A stretch of DNA of 64,000 nucleotides from Lichenifustis flavocetrariae (GTDB lineage: Bacteria; Pseudomonadota; Alphaproteobacteria; Rhizobiales; Beijerinckiaceae). The position numbers and the translations under genes are program-made. How positions within the stretch are numbered: the first letter of the stretch is position 1; each line of letters opens with the position of its first letter. Below, in pieces: positions 34,504-44,536 of this stretch. Under the pieces are notes generated by a model. It saw only the letters and a program-made list of their open reading frames with translations. It ran no database searches and was not told the origin of the DNA. The DNA is taken from NCBI RefSeq assembly GCF_026130545.1, contig NZ_JAMOIM010000016.1:62001-126000 (forward strand). The letters run 5' to 3'.

Positions 34504-36321
34504 GTGGCCGATGACTCGATCCTCGAACTGCAGAAACTCAAGGTCGAGACCATCACGGGGCGTGTGCTCGTCGATGATGTCGACGTCACCCTGAAACGTG
34601 GCGAGATCCTCGGCCTCATCGGTGAGTCAGGCGCAGGCAAATCGACCATCGGCCTCGCTTCGATGGCCTATGCGCGTGCCGGCATGCGGATCACCGGGGG
34701 CCGCATCACGCTCGACGGAACAGAACTGCGCGCCTCGACTGCCTCCGCACGGCGCCACATGCGCGGCAAGAGCATCGCATATATCGCCCAGAGCGCCGCG
34801 GCGTCGTTCAACCCGAGCATGACCTTGATGGATCAGGTCTGCGAGGCGCCTGTGACGCATGGCGTCATGTCCCGGGCCGATGCCGAGGTCTATGCGAAAC
34901 AATTGTTCCGCAAGCTGCAACTGCCCAATCCCGATACGATCGGCGAGCGTTATCCGCATCAGGTCTCTGGCGGGCAGCTGCAACGCGTGATGGCCGCCAT
35001 GGCGATGAGCTGCCGCCCGGACGTCATCGTGCTCGACGAACCGACCACCGCGCTCGACGTTACCACCCAGATCGAGGTTCTGTCGCTGCTGCGCGACCTG
35101 ATCCGCGAATTCGGCACGGCCGGGCTCTACATCACCCATGACCTCGCCGTCGTGGCGCAGATTGCGCACCGGATCATGGTGCTGCGTCACGGCAAGATGA
35201 TCGAGATGGGAGAAACCAAACAGATCCTCGAACAACCCAAGACCGAATATGCCCGTGCGCTGGTGAACGAGCGCCGTGAGGCTGAGCACCTCGCGCTGGG
35301 CATTCCCGACAAGGTGGTCCAGCCCATCCTGCGCGTCGCGAACGTCACGGCCGGCTATGGTCCCACCGCGATCGTCAAGAACGTCTCCTTCGACCTCGCC
35401 AAGGGTGAAACCCTGGCCGTCGTGGGAGAATCAGGGTCGGGCAAGAGCACTGTCGCCCGCATCATCACGGGCCTCCTGCCGCGATGGGAAGGCGAGATCG
35501 ACCTGTCGGGTAAAAGCTTGCCGGCCGCGCTCGCCAGCCGCGCACCCGACACTCTTCGACGCCTTCAGATGGTGCATCAGATGCCGGATGTCGCGCTCAA
35601 CCCGCGCCAAACCTTGGAACAGATCATCGGCCGCCCGGTCTCGTTTTTTTTCAACGCTCTCACCAAGGATGTCCGCACCCGTGTTCACGAGTTGCTGGCC
35701 TTGGTCGGACTGCCGGAAGATTTCGCCACGCGCCGGCCTGGGCAATTGTCGGGGGGGCAGAAGCAGCGCGTCTGTATCGCCCGGGCGCTTGCGGCCAACC
35801 CTGAAGTGATCATCTGCGACGAACCCACGTCGGCGCTCGATCCACTGGTCGCGGAAGGCGTCCTGAAACTGCTCAAACGCCTGCAAGACGAGCTGGGTAT
35901 TGCCTACATTTTCATCACGCATGATCTCGGAACCGTTCGCCGGATTGCGCACCGTACGGCCGTGATGCTCAAAGGCGAAATCATCGCCCAGGGCCCGACC
36001 GCCGAGATCTTCTCGCCTCCCTTCCACCCCTACACCGAGAAGCTGATCACCTCAGTTCCGGAGATGCACACGACGTGGCTTGACGAGATCCTGGCTGGCC
36101 GCTCGTCAGTCCTTGGGTCTGGCGGGCCCGCAATACCGGACAGTGTCCTGCAAGCTCGCGCCGCAGCGCGCCGGGTGGTCGCCGATCCGACCAAGAAGGA
36201 TTCCGTGGAATGGCTCGCTGCCATGCAGGTTCTGTCTGACGGCCAAAAGCCCGAACAGGCAGGGAGCTTTAACGACCTGGAGACCGAACTCCAGAACGTA
36301 AAGGGACTAACGGAAATCTAG
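34504..36321 (+). CDS. Fused double ABC ATPase (DppD-DppF type, Opp1)
   Basis: The 605-residue protein contains both ATP-binding domains of the importer in one chain. Domain 1 has Walker A GESGAGKST (40-48), signature VSGGQ (154-158) and Walker B VIVLDEP (174-180). Domain 2 has Walker A GESGSGKST (308-316), LSGGQKQR and VIICDEPTSALD. Both appear catalytically complete. The oligopeptide-type C-terminal extension after each domain is present. The start is the GTG at 34504 with a perfect AGGAGG. A longer frame from 34459 overlaps the permease and is unlikely. Confidence 0.95.
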   Translation: MADDSILELQKLKVETITGRVLVDDVDVTLKRGEILGLIGESGAGKSTIGLASMAYARAGMRITGGRITLDGTELRASTASARRHMRGKSIAYIAQSAAASFNPSMTLMDQVCEAPVTHGVMSRADAEVYAKQLFRKLQLPNPDTIGERYPHQVSGGQLQRVMAAMAMSCRPDVIVLDEPTTALDVTTQIEVLSLLRDLIREFGTAGLYITHDLAVVAQIAHRIMVLRHGKMIEMGETKQILEQPKTEYARALVNERREAEHLALGIPDKVVQPILRVANVTAGYGPTAIVKNVSFDLAKGETLAVVGESGSGKSTVARIITGLLPRWEGEIDLSGKSLPAALASRAPDTLRRLQMVHQMPDVALNPRQTLEQIIGRPVSFFFNALTKDVRTRVHELLALVGLPEDFATRRPGQLSGGQKQRVCIARALAANPEVIICDEPTSALDPLVAEGVLKLLKRLQDELGIAYIFITHDLGTVRRIAHRTAVMLKGEIIAQGPTAEIFSPPFHPYTEKLITSVPEMHTTWLDEILAGRSSVLGSGGPAIPDSVLQARAAARRVVADPTKKDSVEWLAAMQVLSDGQKPEQAGSFNDLETELQNVKGLTEI

Positions 36322-36513
36322 GCCGCAGCAGATTTTCGATCCGAGATCGGCGATGCCGTGCAAGGGGCGCCGCACAACAACAAGCCACATCCACGGGAAA
36401 GGGCATCGGTGTAAGTGCCCGCCCCTTGCTTCGGAAGGGCCGGTTGCAGATCTCCCGGCGAGATAGGTCCCGATCAGGACCGCCTACAGGCAACTCGGCT
36501 GCTCTCTCCGGTG

Positions 36514-37755
36514 TCAGTTCTGCCGCCGATGACCCGCAACGCTGGCCTTCAGGTCGAAGGTCGTATCAGCCGCCTGTTCGGGTGTAAGATTCGCTTGGCG
36601 ATCTTCGAGCAGTCTGCGGGCGATCATGTGATCACCCGGCTTGTTCAGCGATTCGACGCCCACAAGGGACCCCTCACGAAAACAGAAGACCGAAAACGCG
36701 CCGTCGTCGGGAGAGCCCCTCAATACGGCCAGATCGTGCGGGGCCGCCAAGCCGGCAATCTGCAGCTTATAGGCGCCCTGATCGCTCCAGAACCAGGGCA
36801 CCGCGACGTGCGAACCGGGTTGGCCATTGATCCGAGCGGCCACGCATCGCGCGCCGTCGACAGCGCTCTGGACCGATTCGATGCGGACTCGTCCCTCATG
36901 CGAATGTGGCGACGGGTGGTGGGCGCAATCGCCGATAGCCGAAATTGCGGGATCAACCGTCAACAACGTCTCGTCCACCTCAATCCCATTGGACACCGGC
37001 AATCCCGCGTCACGCGCCAGTTCCTGGTTCGGGAGCACACCGATGCCGACCAGAACCAGGTCGGCCGCATAGTTCGACCCGTCCGTCGCCGCGACTCCCA
37101 CAGCACGGCCGTTTCGCTCGAGGATGGCGCTGACGACAGCCCCGAATGCGAAGTGCACACCGGCGGCCCTGTGGGTCGCCTCGACTGCGGTCGCCATGAG
37201 GGGGGAGACTGAACGGGCCAGGATACGGTTCGCACCCTCGATCACCGTGACCGCGATGCCCTTCCCGGCGCAGACGGCTGCGAATTCAAGGCCGATGAAG
37301 CCGGCGCCGACGATCGCCACCGCCTTGACGTCGTGGAGAGCCGCTTTCAGCGCGTCCGCATCAGCCAGGGTTCGCAATTGAAACACACCGGGGAGAGCAG
37401 CGCCCGGGACCGGAAGCGGCCGGTTGCGCGACCCGGTCGCAAGAACGAGGTGATCGTAGGAGAGCTTTTCGCCGGAGGTCAGAATGACCCGCTGGAGCGT
37501 TGGGGCGATTTCAGCCACGCGCTCTCCGACCCGCAGCGTCAAAGATTGGTCGGCATAGAAGGCCGACGGTCGCAATTGCAGGGCGGCAGCGTTGGTTTTG
37601 CCCATCAAATAGGCCTTGGACAGCGCCGGCCGGCCATAGGGGAGATGCGTTTCGTCCCCGATCAGCGTAATCGGCTCGCGGTAGCCGCCTTGTCGCAACG
37701 ATGCGCCAAGTTGGAAGCCGGCCTGCCCTGTGCCAACGATCACGATGCCGCTCAT
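36514..37755 (-). CDS. FAD-dependent pyridine nucleotide-disulphide oxidoreductase (ferredoxin/rubredoxin reductase-like)
   Basis: The 413-residue flavoprotein has an FAD Rossmann motif at the N-terminus (MSGIVIVGTGQAGFQLGASL). It has an NAD(P)H motif (KAVAIVGAGFIGLEFAAVCA) and a second FAD contact (VDPAISAIGDCAHHPSPHSH). The C-terminal domain (from about 320) is of the ferredoxin-reductase type found in ring-hydroxylating dioxygenase and P450 systems. The redox CxxC of disulphide reductases is absent. No ferredoxin or oxygenase is adjacent, so the partner is unknown. The frame extends upstream, but the ATG at 37755 gives the canonical start. It converges on the Opp1 operon. Confidence 0.9.
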   Translation of the reverse strand: MSGIVIVGTGQAGFQLGASLRQGGYREPITLIGDETHLPYGRPALSKAYLMGKTNAAALQLRPSAFYADQSLTLRVGERVAEIAPTLQRVILTSGEKLSYDHLVLATGSRNRPLPVPGAALPGVFQLRTLADADALKAALHDVKAVAIVGAGFIGLEFAAVCAGKGIAVTVIEGANRILARSVSPLMATAVEATHRAAGVHFAFGAVVSAILERNGRAVGVAATDGSNYAADLVLVGIGVLPNQELARDAGLPVSNGIEVDETLLTVDPAISAIGDCAHHPSPHSHEGRVRIESVQSAVDGARCVAARINGQPGSHVAVPWFWSDQGAYKLQIAGLAAPHDLAVLRGSPDDGAFSVFCFREGSLVGVESLNKPGDHMIARRLLEDRQANLTPEQAADTTFDLKASVAGHRRQN

Positions 37756-37860
37756 CCGAAGCCCTGCTGTCCTGCGCGCCATGCGACGCGTCCTGGATTC
37801 AGCCGGATTTCGGCGCCGTCGGCTCACGCACGAGCGACGCTCGCGTCGCCATAGCCGCCG

Positions 37861-38694
37861 TTACGAGAAGGAGATTGTCGCGGCCTGCGCATTGCGCCGC
37901 TGATCGAGCCCGAACATCCAGTTGACGTCGACGGTTTCGGCCGCGTTCTGCCCCGGTGTTCCGCGCAATGCGGCGGCGTCGAGGGCGTCGAGCCCGACAG
38001 CCACCCGGACATGATAATCCTGTGGACAGATGTCGTGGACCGGGTCGAATCCGACCCAACCGAGACCGTCCACATAGGCTTCCGCCCAGGCGTGCCGGGT
38101 CGACTGCCCGTCATCGTCCAAATAAAACCCGTGAGCACAACGCGCCGGAAATCCAAGGTGACGCGCACATGTTGCAAAGATCTGCGCGTGATCCCCGCTC
38201 GTCCCCTTGCAAGCCTTGAAGGCAGCGTCAGCCGTGACAACCGCCGTGGGTTCGGATGAGGTCGCGATGCGCTGATGTACGGCCCCGAGAAGTTGATGCA
38301 ACTTGCCGAGGTCATTGTCGGAAGCCGCCGCAACATCGCTGGCGAAACTCCGCAATTCTTCGGACGGCATCGTCGTTGCGGTGTCGCGGCGATAGATATC
38401 AAGGGGCAGTCGCTCTGCCGTTCCTCGTACCACGCCGGCCGCATCGAAACACGTGAGTTCGCCTTGGGCCGTGATGCTCAATTCGGAGACGATGCCCGGG
38501 ACCGTGAGGGTATGGGTCAGATTGCCGAAGTGATCTTCACCGGACTTCAGCAGGCAGTCGGGCTCGACATCGATTCGCCAGTTCGTCACCCGTTGGCCCT
38601 CGTGGCTCCGTGGTGTCATGCGCAGGATGCTGATGGCGTTTCGGGTCGGCTCGGAAAATCGGACGCGGAGATGATGGCGAAGGCGAAGACGCAT
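37861..38694 (-). CDS. Transglutaminase-like protein with Ser in place of catalytic Cys
   Basis: The 277-residue protein belongs to the transglutaminase-like family (COG1305) that accompanies alpha-E and ATP-grasp genes. The N-terminal beta domain (MRLRLRHHLRVRFSEP, ILRMTPRSHEGQ) is followed by the papain-like core. The catalytic His201 and Asp217 are present in HAWAEAYVDGLGWVGFDP. In the usual GVCQDxAH motif the Cys is replaced: the sequence reads GTSGDHAQ (164-171), putting Ser166 at the nucleophile position, with a Cys at 162. It is the last gene of a three-gene operon, ten bases after the alpha-E gene. A frame extending upstream overlaps alpha-E and is not used. Confidence 0.87.
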   Translation of the reverse strand: MRLRLRHHLRVRFSEPTRNAISILRMTPRSHEGQRVTNWRIDVEPDCLLKSGEDHFGNLTHTLTVPGIVSELSITAQGELTCFDAAGVVRGTAERLPLDIYRRDTATTMPSEELRSFASDVAAASDNDLGKLHQLLGAVHQRIATSSEPTAVVTADAAFKACKGTSGDHAQIFATCARHLGFPARCAHGFYLDDDGQSTRHAWAEAYVDGLGWVGFDPVHDICPQDYHVRVAVGLDALDAAALRGTPGQNAAETVDVNWMFGLDQRRNAQAATISFS

Positions 38695-38704
38695 CGGGCG
38701 GCTT

Positions 38705-39727
38705 TCAGACGAGATATTGTTCTGTGATCGCTGACCCGAGCTGGTTGTTGTCTTCCAGAAAGGTCGTGATGAATTCGTGCAGTCCGCTCTGGAAGATCGC
38801 TTCGATCGAGCTGTTTTCCAGTTGGGCCAGGGTCTTGTGGGAGAGCCGCTGCGAAGGGCCCTGCCGGCCATAGGCCTGACTGATCGAGTCGAGCGACCTG
38901 ACGATATTGTCATAGCAGGAAATAAGGGACCGAGGCATTTCCGGCCGCAGGATCAGAAGGTCGGCGACCAGCCAGGGCTTGATGTTCTCGCGATAGACCC
39001 AGTGATAGGCCGTCACGGCCGAGACCGCGCGGAGAATCGCGGTCCACTGGAAATAGTCGAGAGACCCGCCGACCTGCTCGGTATCCGGCAGAAGCACATG
39101 ATATTTCACGTCGAGAATCCGCGCCGTGTTGTCGGCGCGCTCCATATGCAGGCCCAGCCGGCAGAACCAGAACGAGGGGTCGCGCAACATCGTGCGAATG
39201 ACGGCGCCGTCGAAGTGCAGCGATGTCTGCTTCACGAATTCGAGAAAACGGCTCAGTCGTTCCCGTTCCTCACCCTTGACCGGGGCCGCCTGCTCAAAGC
39301 TCTTGAGTTCAAGCCACGCGCCATTGATGGCGTCCCACATTTCGGCGGTCAGCGCCGTTCGTACGGAACGGGCGTTTGTCCGTGCCGCCTCCAGGCAGTT
39401 GCGGATCGAGGAGGGATTGTCGGGATCGAACGTCAGGAAGTCCACAACCGAGTCCGGCTCGGTGGTACCGTATTTGGCGTGATAGGCCTCGACGGCCCCC
39501 GAGGATTCGAGCGCGCTGTCCCACTCGCTGCCGGTTTCGTTGTAGGCCTGGGGCAAGGCTGCGAGACGCTGAGCAGCTTCGACGGTGCGGGCGAGAAAGT
39601 CCGACCTTTCCATGTAGCGAGCCAGCCAGAACAGGCTGTCGCCCGTGCGCGACAGCAAGGTGTATTTTCGCGCGGGTCGCACCAAGGCGAGCGTCGGCGC
39701 TTCGAATTCGGATCCAGCCCGGATCAT
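38705..39727 (-). CDS. Alpha-E domain protein
   Basis: The 340-residue all-helical protein matches the alpha-E family (COG2307). It starts near LLSRTGDSLFWLARYMERSD and contains LRDPSFWFCRLGLHMERADN and TAYHWVYRENIKPWLVADLL. Alpha-E proteins always occur with circularly permuted ATP-grasp proteins and transglutaminase-like proteins. They have been proposed on comparative grounds (Iyer, Aravind and colleagues) to form peptide-ligating or -modifying systems. No biochemical role is settled. The start overlaps the ATP-grasp stop codon (ATGA), a sign of translational coupling. Confidence 0.92.
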   Translation of the reverse strand: MIRAGSEFEAPTLALVRPARKYTLLSRTGDSLFWLARYMERSDFLARTVEAAQRLAALPQAYNETGSEWDSALESSGAVEAYHAKYGTTEPDSVVDFLTFDPDNPSSIRNCLEAARTNARSVRTALTAEMWDAINGAWLELKSFEQAAPVKGEERERLSRFLEFVKQTSLHFDGAVIRTMLRDPSFWFCRLGLHMERADNTARILDVKYHVLLPDTEQVGGSLDYFQWTAILRAVSAVTAYHWVYRENIKPWLVADLLILRPEMPRSLISCYDNIVRSLDSISQAYGRQGPSQRLSHKTLAQLENSSIEAIFQSGLHEFITTFLEDNNQLGSAITEQYLV

Positions 39728-41196
39728 CGGCCTGCCTCCCCATCATCGACGACCCATGTGTCCTTGGTGCCGCCGCCCTGGCTCGAATTGACCACCAGCG
39801 ACCCTTCCTTCATGGCCACGCGGGTCAGACCGCCCGGCACCACACGCGTCCCTTTGGCGCCTGTGAGAACGAAGGGCCGGAGATCGACGTGCCGCGGCCC
39901 GATGCCCGTCGCATCCGCGGTCGGGCATGTCGAAAGGGCCAATGTCGGCTGGGCGATGAAGTTGGCGGGGTCGTGCTTCAGCTTCGCCGCAAAGGTCGCC
40001 AGTTGATCCCTGGTGGCATGCGGGCCGACCAGCATTCCATAGCCACCCGAGCCGTTGACTTCCTTGACGACGAGTTCGTCCAGATGGTCAAGCACATAGC
40101 TGAGAGCTTCGGGCTCGCGGCACCGATAGGTCGGCACATTCTTCAAGATCGCTTCTTCCCCCAGGTAAAAGCGAATGATCTCCGGCATGTAGGTGTAGGT
40201 CGCCTTGTCGTCGGCGACGCCGGTGCCGACCGCATTTGCGAGGGTCACCGACCCGGCCCGGTAGGCATTCATAAGTCCAGGCACGCCAAGCGCGCTGTCG
40301 GGTCGGAACGCGAGAGGGTCGAGGAAGTCGTCGTCGAGTCGGCGGTAAATCACGTCGACCCGTTTCGGCCCTTCGGTGGTGCGCATGAAGACCACGTCGT
40401 TGTCCACGAACAGATCGCGGCCCTCGACCAGCTCGACACCCAGCTTGTCGGCCAGGAACGAATGCTCGTAATAGGCGGAATTGAACATTCCGGGCGTCAG
40501 AAGCACCACGGTGGGGTCGCTGCCGGCGGTCGGGGGCGCAACGCTGCGCAGCGAATTCAGGAGGATGTCGGGATAGTTCTCGACCGGGGCAACACGATGC
40601 GACCCGAACAATTCGGGGAAGAGCCGCATCATCACCTCCCGGTTCTCCAACATGTAGGACACGCCTGAAGGAGTTCGGGCATTGTCTTCGAGGACATAGA
40701 AGTCCTTGTCGTCGATTCGGACGATGTCGATTCCCGCGATATGGACATAGACATCATGGGGGACTTTGAGGCCCACCATCTCGGGCCGGAAGTACGGGTT
40801 CCGGTAGATGAGGTCGGACGGCACCACGCCAGCCTTGATGATCTCGCGGGCGCCGTAAAGGTCCGCCAAGAACATGTTGAGTGCCTTGACGCGCTGAATC
40901 AGGCCGATTTCGAGCCTGGCCCATTCGGTCCGTGAAATAAGCCTCGGAACAAGGTCGAACGGAATCAACCGCTCGGTTGCGTCCTTGTCGCCATAGACCG
41001 CGAAGGTGATGCCGATGCGTCGGAATAGGAGATCCGCCTGGCGCCGCCTCGAAGCGAGCAGGTCCGGCGGCACGGTCTCAAGCCAACGCGCCAAACGTTG
41101 ATAGACTTGGCGCGGCTGGCCGCCCGCTTCGCTCATTTCGTCGAAAAACAGCCCTGGCAATGACACGTAGCCTACTCTCCCAACGACCGCGTCCAT
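39724..41196 (-). CDS. Circularly permuted type 2 ATP-grasp protein
   Basis: The 490-residue protein matches COG2308. Landmarks are DLYGAREIIKAGVVPSDLIY, YVLEDNARTPSGVSYMLENR, LVVKEVNGSGGYGMLVGPHA and LRPFVLTGAKGTRVVPGGLT, which include the nucleotide-binding and metal-binding residues of the permuted ATP-grasp fold. The fold forms amide or peptide bonds through acyl-phosphates; the substrate here is unknown. I placed the start at the ATG at 41196. The frame also has a TTG 15 codons upstream, and neither has a strong ribosome binding site. It is the first gene of the three-gene operon. Confidence 0.92.
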   Translation of the reverse strand: MDAVVGRVGYVSLPGLFFDEMSEAGGQPRQVYQRLARWLETVPPDLLASRRRQADLLFRRIGITFAVYGDKDATERLIPFDLVPRLISRTEWARLEIGLIQRVKALNMFLADLYGAREIIKAGVVPSDLIYRNPYFRPEMVGLKVPHDVYVHIAGIDIVRIDDKDFYVLEDNARTPSGVSYMLENREVMMRLFPELFGSHRVAPVENYPDILLNSLRSVAPPTAGSDPTVVLLTPGMFNSAYYEHSFLADKLGVELVEGRDLFVDNDVVFMRTTEGPKRVDVIYRRLDDDFLDPLAFRPDSALGVPGLMNAYRAGSVTLANAVGTGVADDKATYTYMPEIIRFYLGEEAILKNVPTYRCREPEALSYVLDHLDELVVKEVNGSGGYGMLVGPHATRDQLATFAAKLKHDPANFIAQPTLALSTCPTADATGIGPRHVDLRPFVLTGAKGTRVVPGGLTRVAMKEGSLVVNSSQGGGTKDTWVVDDGEAGR

Positions 41197-41368
41197 GACG
41201 TTCGTATTAAACAATCTTCGTGCCAGCAGATCCCGATGCAAGAGGTCATGGCGATCGCCTCCGCGTCAAGCTTGAAAATGCCATGCTATAACCCTCATAG
41301 CAGCGCTTAGGTCGCAACTCTTCCGCCTCGAAGCGATTTGCTCTTGAGGTGAGGGGCACATCGATGGA

Positions 41369-42550
41369 ATGAACGACTTTTATGCGTCCCTCCCGACCTT
41401 TACGGCCTTCGAGCGCATCGTCGATGCTGACGCCTATAGGGCGTTGCCGGCCGACTGGGTCATCGGGATCGCCGATGTCGTGTCCTCGACCGCGGCGGTT
41501 GCGCAAGGCCGCTACAAGGCGGTTAACACGGCCGGCGCAGCGGTCGTGTCTGCGGTCGCAAATGCGTTGAAGACGCTTGATTTCGCCTATGTGTTCACGG
41601 GCGACGGAATGGCCTGTGCGGTTGCTCCGTCGCTCGAAGGTAACTTGCGTTTAGCTCTTGGTGCTACCGTCGGCTGGGTCGGGGCTGCCCTGAGCCTGGA
41701 ATTGCGGAGTGCTGTCGTGACGGTCGCGCAAATCCGCGAGGCTGGGCATGACGTGCGTGTGGCCCGCTTCAAACCGTCGCCCCATGTGACTTATGCGATG
41801 TTCTCAGGCGGAGGCCTGGCTTGGGCGGAAGCAGCCTTGAAGTCGGGCGCCCTGCCCCAGGTCGAACGGTATGACAACAAACATCCTGATCTTTCCGGCC
41901 TTTCATGTCGTTTCAAGCCGATCCCGGCACAAGAAGGGGTGATGCTGTCGCTGATTGTCACGCCACGAGGGACGGGTGCGGATGCCTCGTTCCGCGAACT
42001 CGTCAACGACTTGCTCACCATGATCGGCGCAGGCGCCGGTCGGCCTGTGCCAATTGAAGGACCGAACTGGGGCTGGCCGCCGGACGGTTTGGATGCCGAG
42101 GCGCGACTACAGCGGCGCCCCGGCCAATCTCTGCTGATGAGCCGCATCACCGTCGGGTTGCGCACCTTGGCGGCAGCCGTCATCGTCAACTTGGGCCGAC
42201 CCGTCGGGGGCTTCTCGCCCAAGCGGTATCGCGCGCAAATCGGCGAGAACTCCGATTTCCGCAAATTCGAGGATGGGCTGATGATGACGGTCGACTGCAG
42301 TCCCGCCCTCAGCGATTCGATCGAGGCGCGCCTTACGGAGGCGCGAGGCCAAGGCTTCATTGAATTCGGCATCCATCGCCAGGATTCAGCGCTCCTGACA
42401 TGTATTGTCCCGTCCCCGAGCCTGCCCGGCCATATCCATTTCGTCGATGGCGCCGGCGGCGGCTACACGATGGCAGCGCAAAACCTCAAGCAGGCTCGAA
42501 TTCGCGGACAAACCATGGCGCAGAGCGAGCTCTCTGGTGCCCTCGGCTGA
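41369..42550 (+). CDS. DUF3095 family protein (nucleotide-cyclase-like)
   Basis: The 393-residue protein matches DUF3095, whose N-terminal part resembles class III nucleotide cyclases. It contains DWVIGIADVVSSTAAVAQGR, with the Asp-xx-xSST pattern of a metal site, and YVFTGDGMACAV. It is not known to be a cyclase. It is divergent from the ATP-grasp operon (172 bases apart) and 69 bases upstream of the Opp2 operon. A nucleotide-derived signal could concern the cyclic-nucleotide-binding protein encoded 8 kb downstream, but that is speculation. Confidence 0.85.
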   Translation: MNDFYASLPTFTAFERIVDADAYRALPADWVIGIADVVSSTAAVAQGRYKAVNTAGAAVVSAVANALKTLDFAYVFTGDGMACAVAPSLEGNLRLALGATVGWVGAALSLELRSAVVTVAQIREAGHDVRVARFKPSPHVTYAMFSGGGLAWAEAALKSGALPQVERYDNKHPDLSGLSCRFKPIPAQEGVMLSLIVTPRGTGADASFRELVNDLLTMIGAGAGRPVPIEGPNWGWPPDGLDAEARLQRRPGQSLLMSRITVGLRTLAAAVIVNLGRPVGGFSPKRYRAQIGENSDFRKFEDGLMMTVDCSPALSDSIEARLTEARGQGFIEFGIHRQDSALLTCIVPSPSLPGHIHFVDGAGGGYTMAAQNLKQARIRGQTMAQSELSGALG

Positions 42551-42619
42551 GTCGTGACATCGTTAGCCGAAGGGTCGCATTCTCCGGGGCCACAAGCAGG
42601 AAGGGATTCTGGATCAGCC

Positions 42620-44536
42620 ATGAGTGAGACACCGGACATCCTTCGGGTCAACCAACTCAGGATCAGCTTCCAGCTTCAACGTGGCGCGTTGGATGTCGTG
42701 CGGGGCGTGTCGTTCCGGGTTCCGCTTGGCAAGACTGTGGCGCTCGTTGGTGAGTCGGGGTCCGGCAAGACGGTGATCTCCCAGGCCATTATGGGATTGT
42801 TGCCGAAAGCGGGATCGATCAGCGGGGGCCAGATCCTGTTCGACGATCCGCTGAAAGTCGACGGCGGGGAGCCGGTCGACATTGCGAGACTACCGCGCGA
42901 CGGACGCGAGATCCGCCACCTGCGGGGCGGCCGTATCGGGATGATCTTTCAGGAGCCGATGTCGTCCCTGTCCCCGGTCCATACGATCGGCAACCAGATC
43001 GAGGAGGCCCTGCGCCTGCATCGCCCGATCAAAGCCGGCGAAGGTCGCAGCATCACCGAAGCCATGCTCGAAATGGTCGGGTTTAAAAATCCGCATCGTG
43101 CCTACCGGCAATATGCGTTTGAGCTCTCCGGTGGCCTTCGGCAGCGCGCGATGCTGGCCATGGCCCTCATCTGCCACCCCGCTTTGCTCATCGCCGACGA
43201 ACCCACGACGGCCCTCGATGTGACGATCCAGGCCCAAGTTCTCAACTTGATGCGATCGCTCCAGAGCGATCTCGGCATGTCGATTCTCTTGATCACCCAC
43301 GATCTCGGCGTGGTAGCCAACATGGCCGATGAAGTGGTGGTGATCTACCATGGCGAGATCATGGAGGCCGGAAGCGCAAACGACATCTTCCGACATCCGC
43401 AGCATCCCTATCTGAAGGCTTTGCTGGCTGCACTCCCGCATTTCGACATGAAGCCAGGCGAGCGGCTGACCGCACTACGCGATACGAGTGGAGATCTCGC
43501 TCCGGTGATGACCTCGCGCCGGCAGACCCTGGCTGAGCAGACAAGCACGGCGCAACCAAGCACGCCGATCCTCGCGGTGAACAACCTGCGCAAGACCTAC
43601 CCGGGCAAGAGATCCGGTATTCTGGGCAAGCGTGCAGAGCGCGTCGTGGCGGTGTCCGACGTGAGTTTCGAGATCAAGCGGGGCGAATGCCTGGGCTTGG
43701 TCGGCGAAAGTGGCAGCGGCAAAACCAGCATCGGCAAGCTGATCATGCGCGCCATCAAAGCAGATTCTGGAAGCGTCGTGTTCAACAATGGGTCGGGCCC
43801 GGTCGATGTTCTCGCCCTTCATGGCCCGGCTGGGCGTCGGTTCCGCACGGCCATTCAGATGATCTTCCAGGATCCGGTGAGTTCGCTCTCTCCGCGCATG
43901 ACCGTGCTGAACATCATCCGCGAGCCGTTGGAGATCCACAACCAAGGCAGCCCAAGCGAGCAGACCGCGCGCGTCGCCGACCTGATGAGCGCAGTCGGCC
44001 TCGATCGTCGTTTTTTAAATCGCTATCCGCATAGTTTTTCGGGCGGTCAGAGGCAACGCATCGGCATTGCACGCGCTCTCGCGCTCGATCCCGAATTGAT
44101 CATCTGCGACGAGCCCGTCTCGGCCCTTGATGTTTCGGTGCAGGCCCAGGTGCTGAACCTCCTCAAGGATCTCCAGCGCGAACTGGGCCTCACCTACCTT
44201 TTCATTTCGCACAATCTCGCCGTGGTCGACTATATCGCGCAGCGCATTGCCGTCTTGGCCAATGGTCGCATCGTCGAGATCGCACCTCGCGGCGTCCTAT
44301 TTCGCTCACCTGCCCATTCCTACACGCAAGCGCTGCTCAAAGCGGTGCCGTTTCCTGATCTCGATCATCCGCTCGACTTCACATCAGTGGCGCTGCGTGG
44401 TGCCTCCAACCCCAAGAACTGGGCTCCGCAATTTCAGGATGAAGGCGATCCCGCGTCGTTGACGCCCATCGACCTCGGCCAGGGACACATCGTTCTGGCC
44501 CGAGCGACCATCGACCGTAAGGAACTTGTGGCATGA
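42620..44536 (+). CDS. Fused double ABC ATPase (DppD-DppF type, Opp2)
   Basis: The 638-residue protein has two complete ABC domains. Domain 1 has Walker A GESGSGKT (44-51), signature LSGGLRQR (about 169-176) and [12 protein letters not shown]. Domain 2 has GESGSGKT (362-369), FSGGQRQR and [12 protein letters not shown]. Its C-terminus carries the oligopeptide-transporter extension. The ATG at 42620 fits the family start; the frame is open 22 codons further upstream. It is the first gene of the Opp2 operon and its stop codon overlaps the next start (ATGA). Confidence 0.95.
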   Translation: MSETPDILRVNQLRISFQLQRGALDVVRGVSFRVPLGKTVALVGESGSGKTVISQAIMGLLPKAGSISGGQILFDDPLKVDGGEPVDIARLPRDGREIRHLRGGRIGMIFQEPMSSLSPVHTIGNQIEEALRLHRPIKAGEGRSITEAMLEMVGFKNPHRAYRQYAFELSGGLRQRAMLAMALICHPALLIADEPTTALDVTIQAQVLNLMRSLQSDLGMSILLITHDLGVVANMADEVVVIYHGEIMEAGSANDIFRHPQHPYLKALLAALPHFDMKPGERLTALRDTSGDLAPVMTSRRQTLAEQTSTAQPSTPILAVNNLRKTYPGKRSGILGKRAERVVAVSDVSFEIKRGECLGLVGESGSGKTSIGKLIMRAIKADSGSVVFNNGSGPVDVLALHGPAGRRFRTAIQMIFQDPVSSLSPRMTVLNIIREPLEIHNQGSPSEQTARVADLMSAVGLDRRFLNRYPHSFSGGQRQRIGIARALALDPELIICDEPVSALDVSVQAQVLNLLKDLQRELGLTYLFISHNLAVVDYIAQRIAVLANGRIVEIAPRGVLFRSPAHSYTQALLKAVPFPDLDHPLDFTSVALRGASNPKNWAPQFQDEGDPASLTPIDLGQGHIVLARATIDRKELVA

